Positions 17,180 through 25,911 of a stretch of DNA of 64,000 bases are shown piece after piece. The DNA lies in assembly GCF_016679925.1 (NCBI RefSeq), contig NZ_JAEQBW010000008.1, forward strand, positions 62,001 through 126,000, given 5' to 3'. The notes below the pieces were generated by a model. The model was given only the letters and a program-made list of their open reading frames with translations, was not told the DNA's origin and made no database searches. Position 1 is the stretch's first letter. Every line of letters begins with the position of its first letter. Origin of the DNA: Marivirga aurantiaca. GTDB lineage: Bacteria; Bacteroidota; Bacteroidia; Cytophagales; Cyclobacteriaceae. The position numbers were made by a program, and so were the translations under genes.

Positions 17180-18340
17180 TTATTTAGAAACTGTTGCGTA
17201 TTCTTTTACTAAGTATTGCAAATCATTGTCCTCTACTACTTTTATGCTGTCAGCCAATTCCAGGAATTTTTTGTAAGTATCTTCCAGCTCTTCTTTGCCA
17301 AGAAAAATATCAAGTTCTCCTAATCGGAAATTTAAGGCAGCTCTTCCGCTTCTGGCAGTTAATATGATGCTTGATTTATTGACTCCCACTTCATAAGGGT
17401 CAATGATTTCATAATTTTCTTTATTTTTAATTACTCCATCCTGATGGATTCCTGATGAGTGTGAGAATGCATTGGCACCTACAATGGCTTTGTTAGGCTG
17501 AACGGCCATATTCATCGTTTCAGAAACCATTTTACTCATTGGAAAAAGCTTCTCACTTTTGATCCCTGTATCATAGTTTAGCCAGTGATGTTTTCTTAAG
17601 ATCATAACCACCTCTTCTAATGCAGTATTTCCGGCACGTTCGCCTATTCCGTTAATGGTGCATTCAATTTGTCTGGCTCCGTTTATAACAGCTTCAATAC
17701 TATTGGCGGTAGCTAGACCCAAGTCATTATGACAATGGGTAGAAATGATGGCTTTATCTATATTGCTGACGTTATCAACCAAAAATTTTATTTTTTTACC
17801 ATACTCCTGTGGCAAGCAATAACCTGTTGTGTCAGGAATATTGACCACGGTTGCACCTGCTTTAATAGCGGCCTCAACTACCTGGGCTAAAAATTCATTG
17901 GAAGTTCTACCAGCATCTTCTGCATAAAACTCTACATCATCTACAAAATTTCTGGCATAGCTTACAGCCTCAATGGCTCTTTCTATTACTTGTTTTTTAG
18001 ATATTTTCAGTTTAGTGAAAACATGCTGATCGGATGTGCCTAAGCCGGTATGGATTCTGGGTTTGGCAGCTCCCTTTAATGCTTCGGCAGCACACTCGAT
18101 ATCTTTTTTTACAGCGCGGGAAAGTGCGCAGATGCTTACATCCCTGAGTTCGGCAGAAAGTAATTTTACTGATTCAAAATCGCCCGGACTGGAAACAGGA
18201 AATCCTGCTTCTATTACATCTACACCCAGTGATTGAAGAGCGGTGCCAATATGTAGTTTTTCTTTTTTTGAAAGCCCGCAACCAGGCACTTGTTCTCCAT
18301 CTCTTAATGTGGTGTCGAAAATTTGAATTCTGTTCTGCAT
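17180..18340 (-). CDS. leuA: 2-isopropylmalate synthase, short form (LeuA)
   Basis: This 386-residue HMGL-like TIM-barrel enzyme condenses acetyl-CoA and 2-oxoisovalerate, the first step to leucine. [13 protein letters not shown] provides the metal-binding Asp, and [11 protein letters not shown] provides the HxH ligands. Canonical LeuA is about 500 residues; this one lacks most or all of the C-terminal leucine-binding regulatory domain. Homocitrate or citramalate synthase would have similar motifs, but the adjacent leuCDB genes favour LeuA. It is the first gene of the leu/ilv run, with about 240 bases upstream to a divergent gene. Confidence 0.92.
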   Translation of the reverse strand: MQNRIQIFDTTLRDGEQVPGCGLSKKEKLHIGTALQSLGVDVIEAGFPVSSPGDFESVKLLSAELRDVSICALSRAVKKDIECAAEALKGAAKPRIHTGLGTSDQHVFTKLKISKKQVIERAIEAVSYARNFVDDVEFYAEDAGRTSNEFLAQVVEAAIKAGATVVNIPDTTGYCLPQEYGKKIKFLVDNVSNIDKAIISTHCHNDLGLATANSIEAVINGARQIECTINGIGERAGNTALEEVVMILRKHHWLNYDTGIKSEKLFPMSKMVSETMNMAVQPNKAIVGANAFSHSSGIHQDGVIKNKENYEIIDPYEVGVNKSSIILTARSGRAALNFRLGELDIFLGKEELEDTYKKFLELADSIKVVEDNDLQYLVKEYATVSK

Positions 18341-18584
18341 TGCTATTCAGTTTGCTGACTACTAATGAATTTGTTCTAATCTTTAACTTTTATAAAATCT
18401 AATGTAGGTGGAAACTTTAGCGGATGTAATGCCAAATATTTTTGTAATTACGATTTCTAATACTTAAATATGTTATGATTTTAATTCTCATAGAGAGCTA
18501 TTTTGTATAATTTATGCTCTTAATATAGGTTTTTGATTTAAATAAGGATGAATTAACTGCATATTAAATACATAAATAAATACG

Positions 18585-20135
18585 ATGGCAAAGGATAGAT
18601 CTGATCATTTATTTACGCTGGTGAAATCATTAAATAGGAGTGAGAAGCGCTACTTCAAATTATTTGTGAGCCATCATGAAGAAATGGGAGCTAAATACAT
18701 ACGGCTTTTTGAAATGATAGAAAAGCAAAACAAATTTGATGAAAATACTATCCTACAAAAGGAAACTTCTTTTGAGCCCGCTCAATTTTCTAATTTAAAA
18801 GCTCATTTATATAAACGGTTATTGCAAAGTTTAAGGCAATACGAGCTGGAGAAAATTGAAGAAATTCAGATAAGGGAGATGGTGGATTATGTTCAGTTAT
18901 TGTTTAACCGTGGCTTATATCAGCAAAGTGTGGATATGCTTGGCAAAGCTCATAAAAAAGTACGTAAAACTGATAATCTGGAATTGAAGTTGGAGCTTTT
19001 GAAATGGGAGAAAATTATTTTGAATAAAACCGTAGGAGCCTCTTTTCAACAGCGTGTGCACCGGATTATCGAACAGGTAGAAGATACCAATAGAAAAATT
19101 AACCTGATTAATAAGTTTACTAATCTTTCAGTGCAACTGAATGCTGTTTATCTTAAAACTGGCTATATTAGAAATGATGCACATTACCTCGAAATAAAAG
19201 AACTCTTTTATCATAATATGCCTGAACATAAGGAAGAGGAGTTATCGCTTTACGAAAAACTGAACCTTTATCGTCTGTACGTTAACTACTATTATTTCAC
19301 TGAAGAGATGGAATCGGGCTATGAATATGCCAAAAGGTGGCTGAAGCTATTTGATAAGAATCCGGAGTTGAGGCAATCGCAAATGGACGAATACTTAAAT
19401 GCGATTAACCAGGTGATGATAGCAGAATACAAGCTCTTTCATTATGCTGATTTTATGAAAACCCGAAAAAGATTGCAGGCACTGAATCAGCAAACACAGA
19501 AAATAGTCAATGAAAATATTCGCTACAGATTACTGAAATATGTTTTCGTGCATGAGTTCAACAGGATATTTATGTTGGGGAAATTCAATATCGGTGTCTC
19601 TCTTTTAGATAGAATAGGTGAGGATTTGGGTAAATTTATTGCTCGCTCTGATGAGCATTCCCGGATTATTCTATTTTATAAAATTGCCTGCTTGTATTTT
19701 GGGAATAGCCAATATAGTGAAGCTTTGGAATGGATCAATAGGGTTCAAAACGATGAAAATGTGGAATTGAGGGAAGACATCCACTCCTTTACAAGGATTC
19801 TAAGTTTAATTGCCCATTATGAACTGGGGAATATGGAGGTGATTGATTACTATATTCGTTCGGCCTATCGTTTCTTACTGAAAAAAGGGGATTTAAATTT
19901 ATTTCAGAAATATATACTACGGTTTTTAAGGAAACTAGCTTCTGGTTTTCAGGAGGAAGATTTGATCCCTGAATTCAAAAAGCTATTGGAGCAACTTATT
20001 CCTCTCCAGAGCATTAGATATGAAAAAAGAGCATTTATTTATTTTGATATTATCAGTTGGCTGGAGAGTAAAATTCAGCATCGAACTGTGCAGGAAGTAA
20101 TTCAGGAGAAAGCTAAAAAACAAATTTTGGGATAA
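18585..20135 (+). CDS. Conserved helical protein of unknown function
   Basis: This 516-residue protein has no signal peptide or membrane helix and is predicted to be nearly all helix. The N-terminal 90 residues (LFTLVKSLNRSEKRYFKLF, then NLKAHLYKRLLQSLRQYELEK) are characteristic of a family I have seen only as hypothetical in Bacteroidota. The rest contains TPR-like helical pairs such as IACLYFGNSQYSEALEWINRV. A cytoplasmic scaffold or adaptor is plausible. It diverges from leuA and converges with thrC, and neither tells its function. Confidence 0.8.
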   Translation: MAKDRSDHLFTLVKSLNRSEKRYFKLFVSHHEEMGAKYIRLFEMIEKQNKFDENTILQKETSFEPAQFSNLKAHLYKRLLQSLRQYELEKIEEIQIREMVDYVQLLFNRGLYQQSVDMLGKAHKKVRKTDNLELKLELLKWEKIILNKTVGASFQQRVHRIIEQVEDTNRKINLINKFTNLSVQLNAVYLKTGYIRNDAHYLEIKELFYHNMPEHKEEELSLYEKLNLYRLYVNYYYFTEEMESGYEYAKRWLKLFDKNPELRQSQMDEYLNAINQVMIAEYKLFHYADFMKTRKRLQALNQQTQKIVNENIRYRLLKYVFVHEFNRIFMLGKFNIGVSLLDRIGEDLGKFIARSDEHSRIILFYKIACLYFGNSQYSEALEWINRVQNDENVELREDIHSFTRILSLIAHYELGNMEVIDYYIRSAYRFLLKKGDLNLFQKYILRFLRKLASGFQEEDLIPEFKKLLEQLIPLQSIRYEKRAFIYFDIISWLESKIQHRTVQEVIQEKAKKQILG

Positions 20136-20211
20136 AAGATAGTATGGGAACCAGACGTCATTTTTAGATCTTCAGTAACTAACCACATAGTGAAAATTTA
20201 CATCAATTGAT

Positions 20212-21507
20212 TCAGCTTTCTAATAAAAAAGCCCTAAAAGCGTCATAATCAGGTTCCATTTTTATGCTTTTCTTCTCTTTGGATAAAAATTCATGGGCAG
20301 TATCAGGCATAATATTTTCCTTACTGATTTGTTTAACCGTATCCATAAATTTACAGGGGTGAGCAGTTTCTAAAATGATGCCTATTTCTCCTAAAGAAGA
20401 TTGCTGTAAATATTTTTCTATCCCACCGTAAGCCACAGCTCCATGTGGATCTAATAAGTAATTATATTGTTGATAGACCTGGTGCATAATTTCCAGTGTC
20501 TCTTCATCCGTAAAACTATAGCCTTTTATTACCTCTATCATTTTTTTATGATCGTTGTCAAATAGATTCAGCATACGCTGGAAATTACTGGGAGAACCCA
20601 CATCCATGGCATTGGATATAGTGGCAATTGTAGGTTTTGGTTCATAAGTCCCGCTGAATAAATATCTGGGAACAGCATCATTTCTATTAGAAGACGCTAT
20701 AAAATTACTTACAGGAAGTCCCATTCTTTGCGCAATTAAACCTGCTGTGAGGTTGCCATAATTTCCACTGGGAACTGAAAATGAAACAGTTTGTTGAGCT
20801 CCTAATACTTTAAAAGGGATATAATAGTAGATTGATTGTGGGATAAAACGGGCAATATTAATAGAATTAGCCGAGCTGATTTGAATTTTATCCCTCAACT
20901 CATTGTCCAGAAAGGCTGATTTTACCAATCTTTGGCAGTCATCAAAATCTCCTGAGATTTCCAGTGCAGTTACGTTCTTTTCATAAGTGGTTAATTGCTT
21001 TTCCTGTAAATCACTAACTTTTCCTGACGGGTAAAGTATAACGACTTCTATATTTTTGGTTTGTGAAAATGCAGCGGCAACAGCCCCTCCAGTATCCCCT
21101 GAAGTAGCAACCAATATAGTACATTTCTTATCGGCATCACGGTAAAAGTAATCCAGACATTGTGCGAGGAATTTAGCCCCAACGTCTTTGAAAGCATAAC
21201 TGGGCCCATGAAATAATTCCAGGGCATAGATGTTCTCTTTGATTTCAATTAAAGGGATATCAAAAGAGAGCGTTTTGTCAATTATATTTTGAAGTTCAGA
21301 AGCGGGGATTTCATCTCCGACAAAATGAGAAAGCACTTCATATCCAATTTCTTGTAAAGATATGTCGGTCAATGATCCAAAGAAGGTTTTAGGCAAAAGA
21401 GGGATATATTCAGGCATATAAAGCCCATTATCAGTAGGTAGTCCCTGGATGACAGCCTGACGGAAACCGGATTTTTTACTGGGATTTTTGGTGCTGTAGT
21501 ATTTCAT
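20212..21507 (-). CDS. thrC: Threonine synthase (ThrC)
   Basis: This 431-residue PLP enzyme converts O-phosphohomoserine to threonine. The PLP lysine is in HGPSYAFKDVGAKF, the serine/threonine phosphate site in VATSGDTGGAVAAAF, and the N-terminus reads MKYYSTKNPSKKSGFRQAVIQGLPTD (split here for length: YYSTKNPSKK then FRQAV). It supplies threonine to the nearby ilvA pathway but is transcribed separately. The gene upstream on the same strand ends in a strong terminator 59 bases before its ATG. Confidence 0.95.
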   Translation of the reverse strand: MKYYSTKNPSKKSGFRQAVIQGLPTDNGLYMPEYIPLLPKTFFGSLTDISLQEIGYEVLSHFVGDEIPASELQNIIDKTLSFDIPLIEIKENIYALELFHGPSYAFKDVGAKFLAQCLDYFYRDADKKCTILVATSGDTGGAVAAAFSQTKNIEVVILYPSGKVSDLQEKQLTTYEKNVTALEISGDFDDCQRLVKSAFLDNELRDKIQISSANSINIARFIPQSIYYYIPFKVLGAQQTVSFSVPSGNYGNLTAGLIAQRMGLPVSNFIASSNRNDAVPRYLFSGTYEPKPTIATISNAMDVGSPSNFQRMLNLFDNDHKKMIEVIKGYSFTDEETLEIMHQVYQQYNYLLDPHGAVAYGGIEKYLQQSSLGEIGIILETAHPCKFMDTVKQISKENIMPDTAHEFLSKEKKSIKMEPDYDAFRAFLLES

Positions 21508-21565
21508 TTCTTCTGCGATTTGAACATATTATGCTTTGGTTACCTCTTTCATTCTATAATTGAAC

Positions 21566-21597
21566 AAAAAAAAACCTCTTCCGGAAAGAAGAGGTTT
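21566..21597 (-). terminator. Rho-independent terminator between a membrane protein gene and thrC
   Basis: On the minus strand AAACCTCTTC pairs with GAAGAGGTTT around a six-base loop and runs into nine T. It ends transcription of the membrane protein gene whose stop is at 21620. I looked for a Thr-rich leader peptide that would make it a thrC attenuator and found none. Confidence 0.85.
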
Positions 21598-21619
21598 CGT
21601 AAGATTGTAAGTAAAATTT

Positions 21620-22384
21620 TTAAGGTGTCGATTGTACATTAGGCGTTTCACTCAAATCAGTAGCTTCTTTCAATTTAGCAATATGGAATGTTTTCCTTGC
21701 TTTATGTCCACAATATGAACATTTGAAATATTTCATCAATTCACCTTCTTCAGTAATGGTTGGAGATTTTATAATCTCTTCTTTCACAACTTTTAAAGTT
21801 TGATAGTTACATTCAGAGCACTGTAGTGCATGAAGGTGTCCGGAATACTTCTCGATTTTTGTGTAGCCTGTTTCTTCGTCAACCCAAACATCATAATCTA
21901 CAGAGAAGATGTCTTCTTCAGCTTGCATACCTTCATCCAGGTATACATCTTCTTCCTCTTCAGTTAATAGCTTCATAGGTTTTCCAGTTTTTGGGGAAAT
22001 CCTAGGGGTATATCTTAATTTTTTCAGTCTCTTTTCAATATGAAAAGGATAATAAAATCTAAGTATATTTTGGATGATCACACCAATGATTAGACCGAGC
22101 ATAGCTGAAACGAACACTTTTACAGAAAGCCATAAAAGTTCGGTTTCTCCAAACAAGGCATTGATCCACACTATTGCACCAATCAAAAGAATTACAGTAG
22201 ATCGCCATAAAGTGTCAATCTCATGTTTGTTAATGTAGTCATACTTTTGTTTAAAATCTTTCAAAGTCGCTAAACGCATATAATACAGTAAAACGAGCAA
22301 GACGGCTATACCAATAATACCCATGCCCACATAAGGGCCATACTGGTGTATCATGTCAAAGATGCTTTGGTTATTCTCTGCCAT
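21620..22384 (-). CDS. Membrane protein with C-terminal zinc-ribbon-like motif
   Basis: This 254-residue protein has three membrane helices in its first 110 residues (MGIIGIAVLLVLLYYM, STVILLIGAIVWINALF and FVSAMLGLIIGVIIQNIL). A charged cytoplasmic part follows, with an acidic stretch (TEEEEDVYLDEGMQAEEDIF). The C-terminus has two CxxC knuckles, CSEC and CSYC, about 40 residues apart, which could bind one Zn2+. I do not recognise the family. Nothing in the neighbourhood indicates its role. Confidence 0.78.
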   Translation of the reverse strand: MAENNQSIFDMIHQYGPYVGMGIIGIAVLLVLLYYMRLATLKDFKQKYDYINKHEIDTLWRSTVILLIGAIVWINALFGETELLWLSVKVFVSAMLGLIIGVIIQNILRFYYPFHIEKRLKKLRYTPRISPKTGKPMKLLTEEEEDVYLDEGMQAEEDIFSVDYDVWVDEETGYTKIEKYSGHLHALQCSECNYQTLKVVKEEIIKSPTITEEGELMKYFKCSYCGHKARKTFHIAKLKEATDLSETPNVQSTP

Positions 22385-22813
22385 AATTTATTTTTCTTTA
22401 ATGATGATTAATTTAGTTAGTTTTCGTTCTTATGTATTCTTTCAATTTATAAATGTAAATAAATTTACTATAAATCTGTATGCAATTTAAAATTTATTCT
22501 AATAATTTCTATCAGAAAAGTTATATTAATTATCTGAAATACCTAAAAAACAATTTGTGTACCTATCCTCATACTCCTGTAAAGATATATAAATGAGGCA
22601 AATAAACCTTTGTGTTAAAGGTATTTTAATTCTAAATGTAGATAATAATATTCTTAAAACAACCAACAAGGGTAAAAAAATAGTGGGTTTTTTGAAAATG
22701 ATTACAACCTTTTTAGCGTTAAGCGAGTCTATAACACAATGTCAGGAAAAGTGACCTGGCGTCAGTTAATATAATTTTAAATCAAAACAGAACAAAACAA
22801 AAACCAAAAAGCA
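22385..22813. other. A+T-rich divergent intergenic region
   Basis: This 429-base spacer lies between a minus-strand membrane protein gene and a plus-strand lipoprotein gene, so it should contain both promoters. I found no exact TAnnTTTG box. It contains CTGGCGTCAG (22756-22765), a ten-base match to part of the dyad upstream of amt (39015-39024), which may be chance. No open frame is credible. Confidence 0.5.
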
Positions 22814-23767
22814 ATGAGAAAATTATTTAGAAATGCAATGATGTTATCTGCAATGGCAGGTACCTTATTTTTCACAGCTTGTGATGGTGAGGGGGATGAA
22901 GACTTGTTGAATAGCCCAACAGTTACAGTTACAACTGATCCGGCTAATGGTGAAGTGGCAGTAGGTGAAGCTATTTCTTTCACTGCAGAAGTAGACGCTC
23001 CTGCAGGATTCAATACTTTAAGAATTGAATCAATTGAATCTGCGGATGCAACTATTACTTTAAGTGGTTATAAAACAGAATATACTAGAAATGATTTAGG
23101 GTTAGATGCAGGTGCTACAAGTGCTACAGTTGAATTTGAGCCTTTTTCTATTCCAGAAGCAGGTGAATATACTGTTGAGCTATTAGCAGTTGATGATGAT
23201 AATCAGCAAACTAATCAGGAATTCACTATTACAGTGACTGAAACAGGTGTTGTGATTTACACAGATATTTTGGTTTATGCACCAGCTGCAGATGGAACCA
23301 CTAATACATGGTTCTCTACTAATTTAGGTGAGACAGTTACTGAGGGTGAAGTAAATGCTGCCAGTGCACCAAATTCATCTGATGTGGATTTTGGTTATTA
23401 TTATGGAGCGGAAAATATGGCAAGTATTGCTTCTCCTAATGCTTATCCAACTTTAGGTGGTTCTATTGATATTTCAGACTGGACTACCAGAAATGCTACT
23501 GAGTTTAAATTGACTACAGTTTCTGATGAAGAGTATGTTGGTATTGTATCAGGTACTGATTTAGCAGAAATCTGGGATAGAGCGGATAATGTTAATGAAG
23601 GTGAGAGTATCACAAACTTATCTGTTGGTGATGTGGTAGCATTCCAATTGGATACTGACAATAAAGGTGGACTTTATGGAGTATTTAAAGTGCTTTCTGT
23701 TGAGCCAGGTGCAAACGTTGATGATTACATCGAAATTGAGGTAGTTGTTCAAGAAGAAGAAAACTAA
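22814..23767 (+). CDS. Secreted lipoprotein with an Ig-like N-terminal domain
   Basis: This 317-residue protein has a lipoprotein signal peptide (MRKLFRNAMMLSAMAGTLFF) with lipobox FTAC, so it should be anchored to the outer or inner membrane. The mature part is strongly acidic and beta-rich. Residues 35-150 (TVTVTTDPANGEVAVGEAIS to EFTITVTETG) resemble an Ig/PKD-like fold. The second half is rich in Asp, Asn, Gly and aromatics (VDFGYYYGAENMASIASPNA), with no family I recognise. The 5' context is open, and a strong terminator follows. Likely a surface lipoprotein. Confidence 0.82.
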   Translation: MRKLFRNAMMLSAMAGTLFFTACDGEGDEDLLNSPTVTVTTDPANGEVAVGEAISFTAEVDAPAGFNTLRIESIESADATITLSGYKTEYTRNDLGLDAGATSATVEFEPFSIPEAGEYTVELLAVDDDNQQTNQEFTITVTETGVVIYTDILVYAPAADGTTNTWFSTNLGETVTEGEVNAASAPNSSDVDFGYYYGAENMASIASPNAYPTLGGSIDISDWTTRNATEFKLTTVSDEEYVGIVSGTDLAEIWDRADNVNEGESITNLSVGDVVAFQLDTDNKGGLYGVFKVLSVEPGANVDDYIEIEVVVQEEEN

Positions 23768-23797
23768 TAAGCATTAAGCTTAAAGAAGTATAAAACT

Positions 23798-23835
23798 AAA
23801 AAACCCATTCTGGTAATTCGGAATGGGTTTTTTTA
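23798..23835 (+). terminator. Bidirectional terminator between the lipoprotein gene and tpx
   Basis: AAAACCCATTC and GAATGGGTTTT form an 11-base-pair stem with a ten-base loop followed by T on the plus strand. The mirrored A-run gives a T-run on the minus strand too. It separates the convergent genes ending at 23767 and 23852. Confidence 0.85.
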
Positions 23836-23851
23836 TGATTAATTTTTTTGA

Positions 23852-24352
23852 TCATTTTACTGCGGCCAGTGCTTTTTCATAATCAGGTTCGTTGGCTATT
23901 TCAGGAACCAGTTCGGTATAGCTTACCTTACCCTCCTTATTGACTACAACCACAGATCTGGAGTTGAGGCCTTTCATAGCACTGTCAATTAAGGTGACGC
24001 CATAGTTTTTGCCAAATGATTCATCCCTGAAATTGGAAAGAGGGATAGCATTTTTTATGCCTTCGGCCCCACAGAACCTTGCCTGGGCAAATGGCAAATC
24101 CCTGGAAATACAAAGTACTACAGTATTATCTAAAGCAGTGGCTTTTTCGTTGAATTCCCGAACTGACATTGCACATGTATTAGTATCAATGCTGGGGAAA
24201 ATATTGAGGATGATATTTTTGCCTTTATAGTCACTTAATGAAACTTCTGATAAATCTGTTTTCACTAATTTGAAATCCGGTGCTGTTTGGTTTACCTCCG
24301 GTAAGTTGCCTGAGGTATTTACTTCCTTGCCTCCTAATGTTACTTTTGCCAT
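23852..24352 (-). CDS. tpx: Thiol peroxidase (Tpx-type peroxiredoxin)
   Basis: This 166-residue atypical 2-Cys peroxiredoxin reduces hydrogen peroxide and organic peroxides with electrons from thioredoxin. It has the Tpx N-terminus (VTLGGKEVNTSGNLPEVNQ), the peroxidatic cysteine in FPSIDTNTCAMSVREFN and the resolving cysteine in FAQARFCGAEG. The length is normal. It is monocistronic by appearance, with a bidirectional terminator downstream and a long upstream spacer. Confidence 0.96.
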   Translation of the reverse strand: MAKVTLGGKEVNTSGNLPEVNQTAPDFKLVKTDLSEVSLSDYKGKNIILNIFPSIDTNTCAMSVREFNEKATALDNTVVLCISRDLPFAQARFCGAEGIKNAIPLSNFRDESFGKNYGVTLIDSAMKGLNSRSVVVVNKEGKVSYTELVPEIANEPDYEKALAAVK

Positions 24353-24559
24353 AATATTAAATTTTTAGTTTGTGTTTGAAACCTGATTTAAACATAATAG
24401 TTGCTCAAATGAAGTTATTTTATGAGTTTTTTTAATGTGACGGACTCTCTTTCTCAAGGAAGAAATAATAAGAGCATAAAACGTTGTGATCTGCTTTTTA
24501 TGTATGCCGTTATTGATTTCATTCTAAGGAGAGACACTACTTTGTCATATTCTTTTGCC

Positions 24560-24582
24560 ATGGTTCGTATCTCACGAACCAT
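24560..24582. repeat. Palindrome ATGGTTCGT/ACGAACCAT
   Basis: A perfect nine-base-pair inverted repeat with a five-base centre (ATCTC). Its layout GGTnCGTnTCTCACGnACC is shared with the palindrome 100 bases away, including the central TCTCACG. No T-run follows. Confidence 0.7.
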
Positions 24583-24664
24583 CCTAAAGGATTGTGTTTT
24601 ATCTTAAAATAAGATTTGCTTTGCTGGGCAAATAGATTGCGGATTCCTGAAATCATTTTAATAA

Positions 24665-24685
24665 AGGTGCGTGTCTCACGCACCT
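24665..24685. repeat. Palindrome AGGTGCGTG/CACGCACCT
   Basis: A perfect nine-base-pair inverted repeat with centre TCT. It is a compensated variant of the palindrome at 24560-24582: the stem differs but pairing and core are kept. That pattern fits a REP-like repeat or a binding-site family. Confidence 0.7.
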
Positions 24686-24722
24686 GGGCGTGGAAATATT
24701 ATTACAAGCTTAGCTCTATTAA

Positions 24723-25163
24723 TCACCTTTTTGCTTTACCGGCTTTGGTATTCAGGTACTTTACTATTTTGTCATATTCTGTATTCTCTTTGTTGGAAAG
24801 CTTAATGATTTTCTTCTTGCCATACAGAATTTTTGTTTCCCTGAATTCACCTTGCCTGGTTTTAACAACTTCCTCCATCCATGCTTTGATGTCTGCTACT
24901 GAAAGTTGAATTTTACTACGACTTATAAGGTAAGTAACTGAAATTTTATTGTTTCCGATCTTGATAACTTTGAGAGCAGCAATGAATTTTGTCAATACCA
25001 ATAATGCAATCACAAGAACAACAGGAGTTAAAATGATCTTGATAATGAAGTATTCAGCTGAATATAAAAGGCTATCAAGTAATAGGAAGAAAGATCCGAA
25101 TACGAGAACCAGAAAAACAGCTAAGGCAAAAATAGTTTGATAGCGTGGTTTGGATACAATCAT
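24723..25163 (-). CDS. Small membrane protein with a PH-like C-terminal domain
   Basis: This 146-residue protein has two membrane helices (FALAVFLVLVFGSFFLLL and FIIKIILTPVVLVIALLVL), followed by a soluble domain of about 80 residues. The beta-rich pattern KIGNNKISVTYLISRSKIQL and a final helix (NTEYDKIVKYLNTKA) suggest a bacterial PH-like fold. Its ATG overlaps the TGA of the upstream lipoprotein gene (ATGA), so the two are translated together. Function unknown. Confidence 0.78.
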   Translation of the reverse strand: MIVSKPRYQTIFALAVFLVLVFGSFFLLLDSLLYSAEYFIIKIILTPVVLVIALLVLTKFIAALKVIKIGNNKISVTYLISRSKIQLSVADIKAWMEEVVKTRQGEFRETKILYGKKKIIKLSNKENTEYDKIVKYLNTKAGKAKR

Positions 25164-25894
25164 TTTCCTTTATCTGTAAGTTTTAATTCTATTGTAGATA
25201 ATAATTTCAACTCGCCCTTTTCAAATTTAGCGGGGAGATGTTTTAAGTCAGCATTTTTGTCAGCTTTAAAATTATTATAATCCTGGAAGGTTATTCCTGC
25301 TATTTGTTGTGGATTGTAAGCTTCCCTAAACCTTATTCCACCACCTTCTGTTTGGTAAGAATAAGCAAAATAGTCCATTGAGAAGTCTTCGATGTCAAAC
25401 CAAAACACAAATTCATCTTCAAAATCTGTTCCACCACCTTCTGGTTCAAAGCCTATTTTTACCGTATAGTATTCCTTCTCTTTAATAGTGGTATTCTCCA
25501 GCTTTTCATTTAGAACAGCCGAATTATCTAATCCATAAGGAAGTAAGGCAAAATAATGTACTGAATTTACTGAATTGGCATAAGCAGCTGAATCTTTCGG
25601 TTGCAGCTGTACAGTTGAATCATTGATTTTTCTACTGAATCCCTCATTATTTAAAATATCAACTATTTGGTTGCCTGTAGAATCTTCGAACATGCGTTTA
25701 TATTCAAACTCACCATTATTGTGCGATAAAGCATATTCTTTATCCCTAAAAGTGAAAGCAATATTTGCTGTGTCATAAGCATTTCCCCCATGATATTGAA
25801 TGGCTTGATGAATGATTTCATCAGCTGTTTTTTCCTGCGGATTACAAGCAGTTAGGAAGGATATAATGGAGACAAATAGAAGTAAATTTTTCAT
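25160..25894 (-). CDS. Lipoprotein of the DUF6503-like family
   Basis: I place the start at the ATG at 25892-25894, because MKNLLLFVSIISFLTACNP is a clean lipoprotein signal with lipobox LTAC. An earlier in-frame ATG would add 16 residues before it. The 244-residue product contains ADEIIHQAIQYHGGNAYD, EYYTVKIGFEPEGGG and DYFAYSYQTEGGGIRFREAY, a pattern seen in a family of Bacteroidota outer-membrane-type lipoproteins without known function. It lies 17 bases after the arginase-fold gene and overlaps the next gene by 4 bases, so the three form an operon. Confidence 0.8.
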   Translation of the reverse strand: MKNLLLFVSIISFLTACNPQEKTADEIIHQAIQYHGGNAYDTANIAFTFRDKEYALSHNNGEFEYKRMFEDSTGNQIVDILNNEGFSRKINDSTVQLQPKDSAAYANSVNSVHYFALLPYGLDNSAVLNEKLENTTIKEKEYYTVKIGFEPEGGGTDFEDEFVFWFDIEDFSMDYFAYSYQTEGGGIRFREAYNPQQIAGITFQDYNNFKADKNADLKHLPAKFEKGELKLLSTIELKLTDKGK

Positions 25895-25911
25895 AATATA
25901 AGTGCTTGTTT

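Larger units (their letters stand above)
24353..24722. other. Intergenic spacer carrying two related palindromes
   Basis: This 370-base spacer lies between the start of tpx (minus) and the end of a PH-like membrane protein gene (minus). Apart from the two hairpins at 24560-24582 and 24665-24685 I see nothing in it. Short open frames on the plus strand have no family resemblance. Confidence 0.5.

Noticed and set aside
21507-21597. A possible threonine attenuator before thrC
   Set aside because: There is a strong terminator upstream of thrC, but no leader peptide rich in Thr and no competing antiterminator arm. It belongs to the upstream membrane protein gene.
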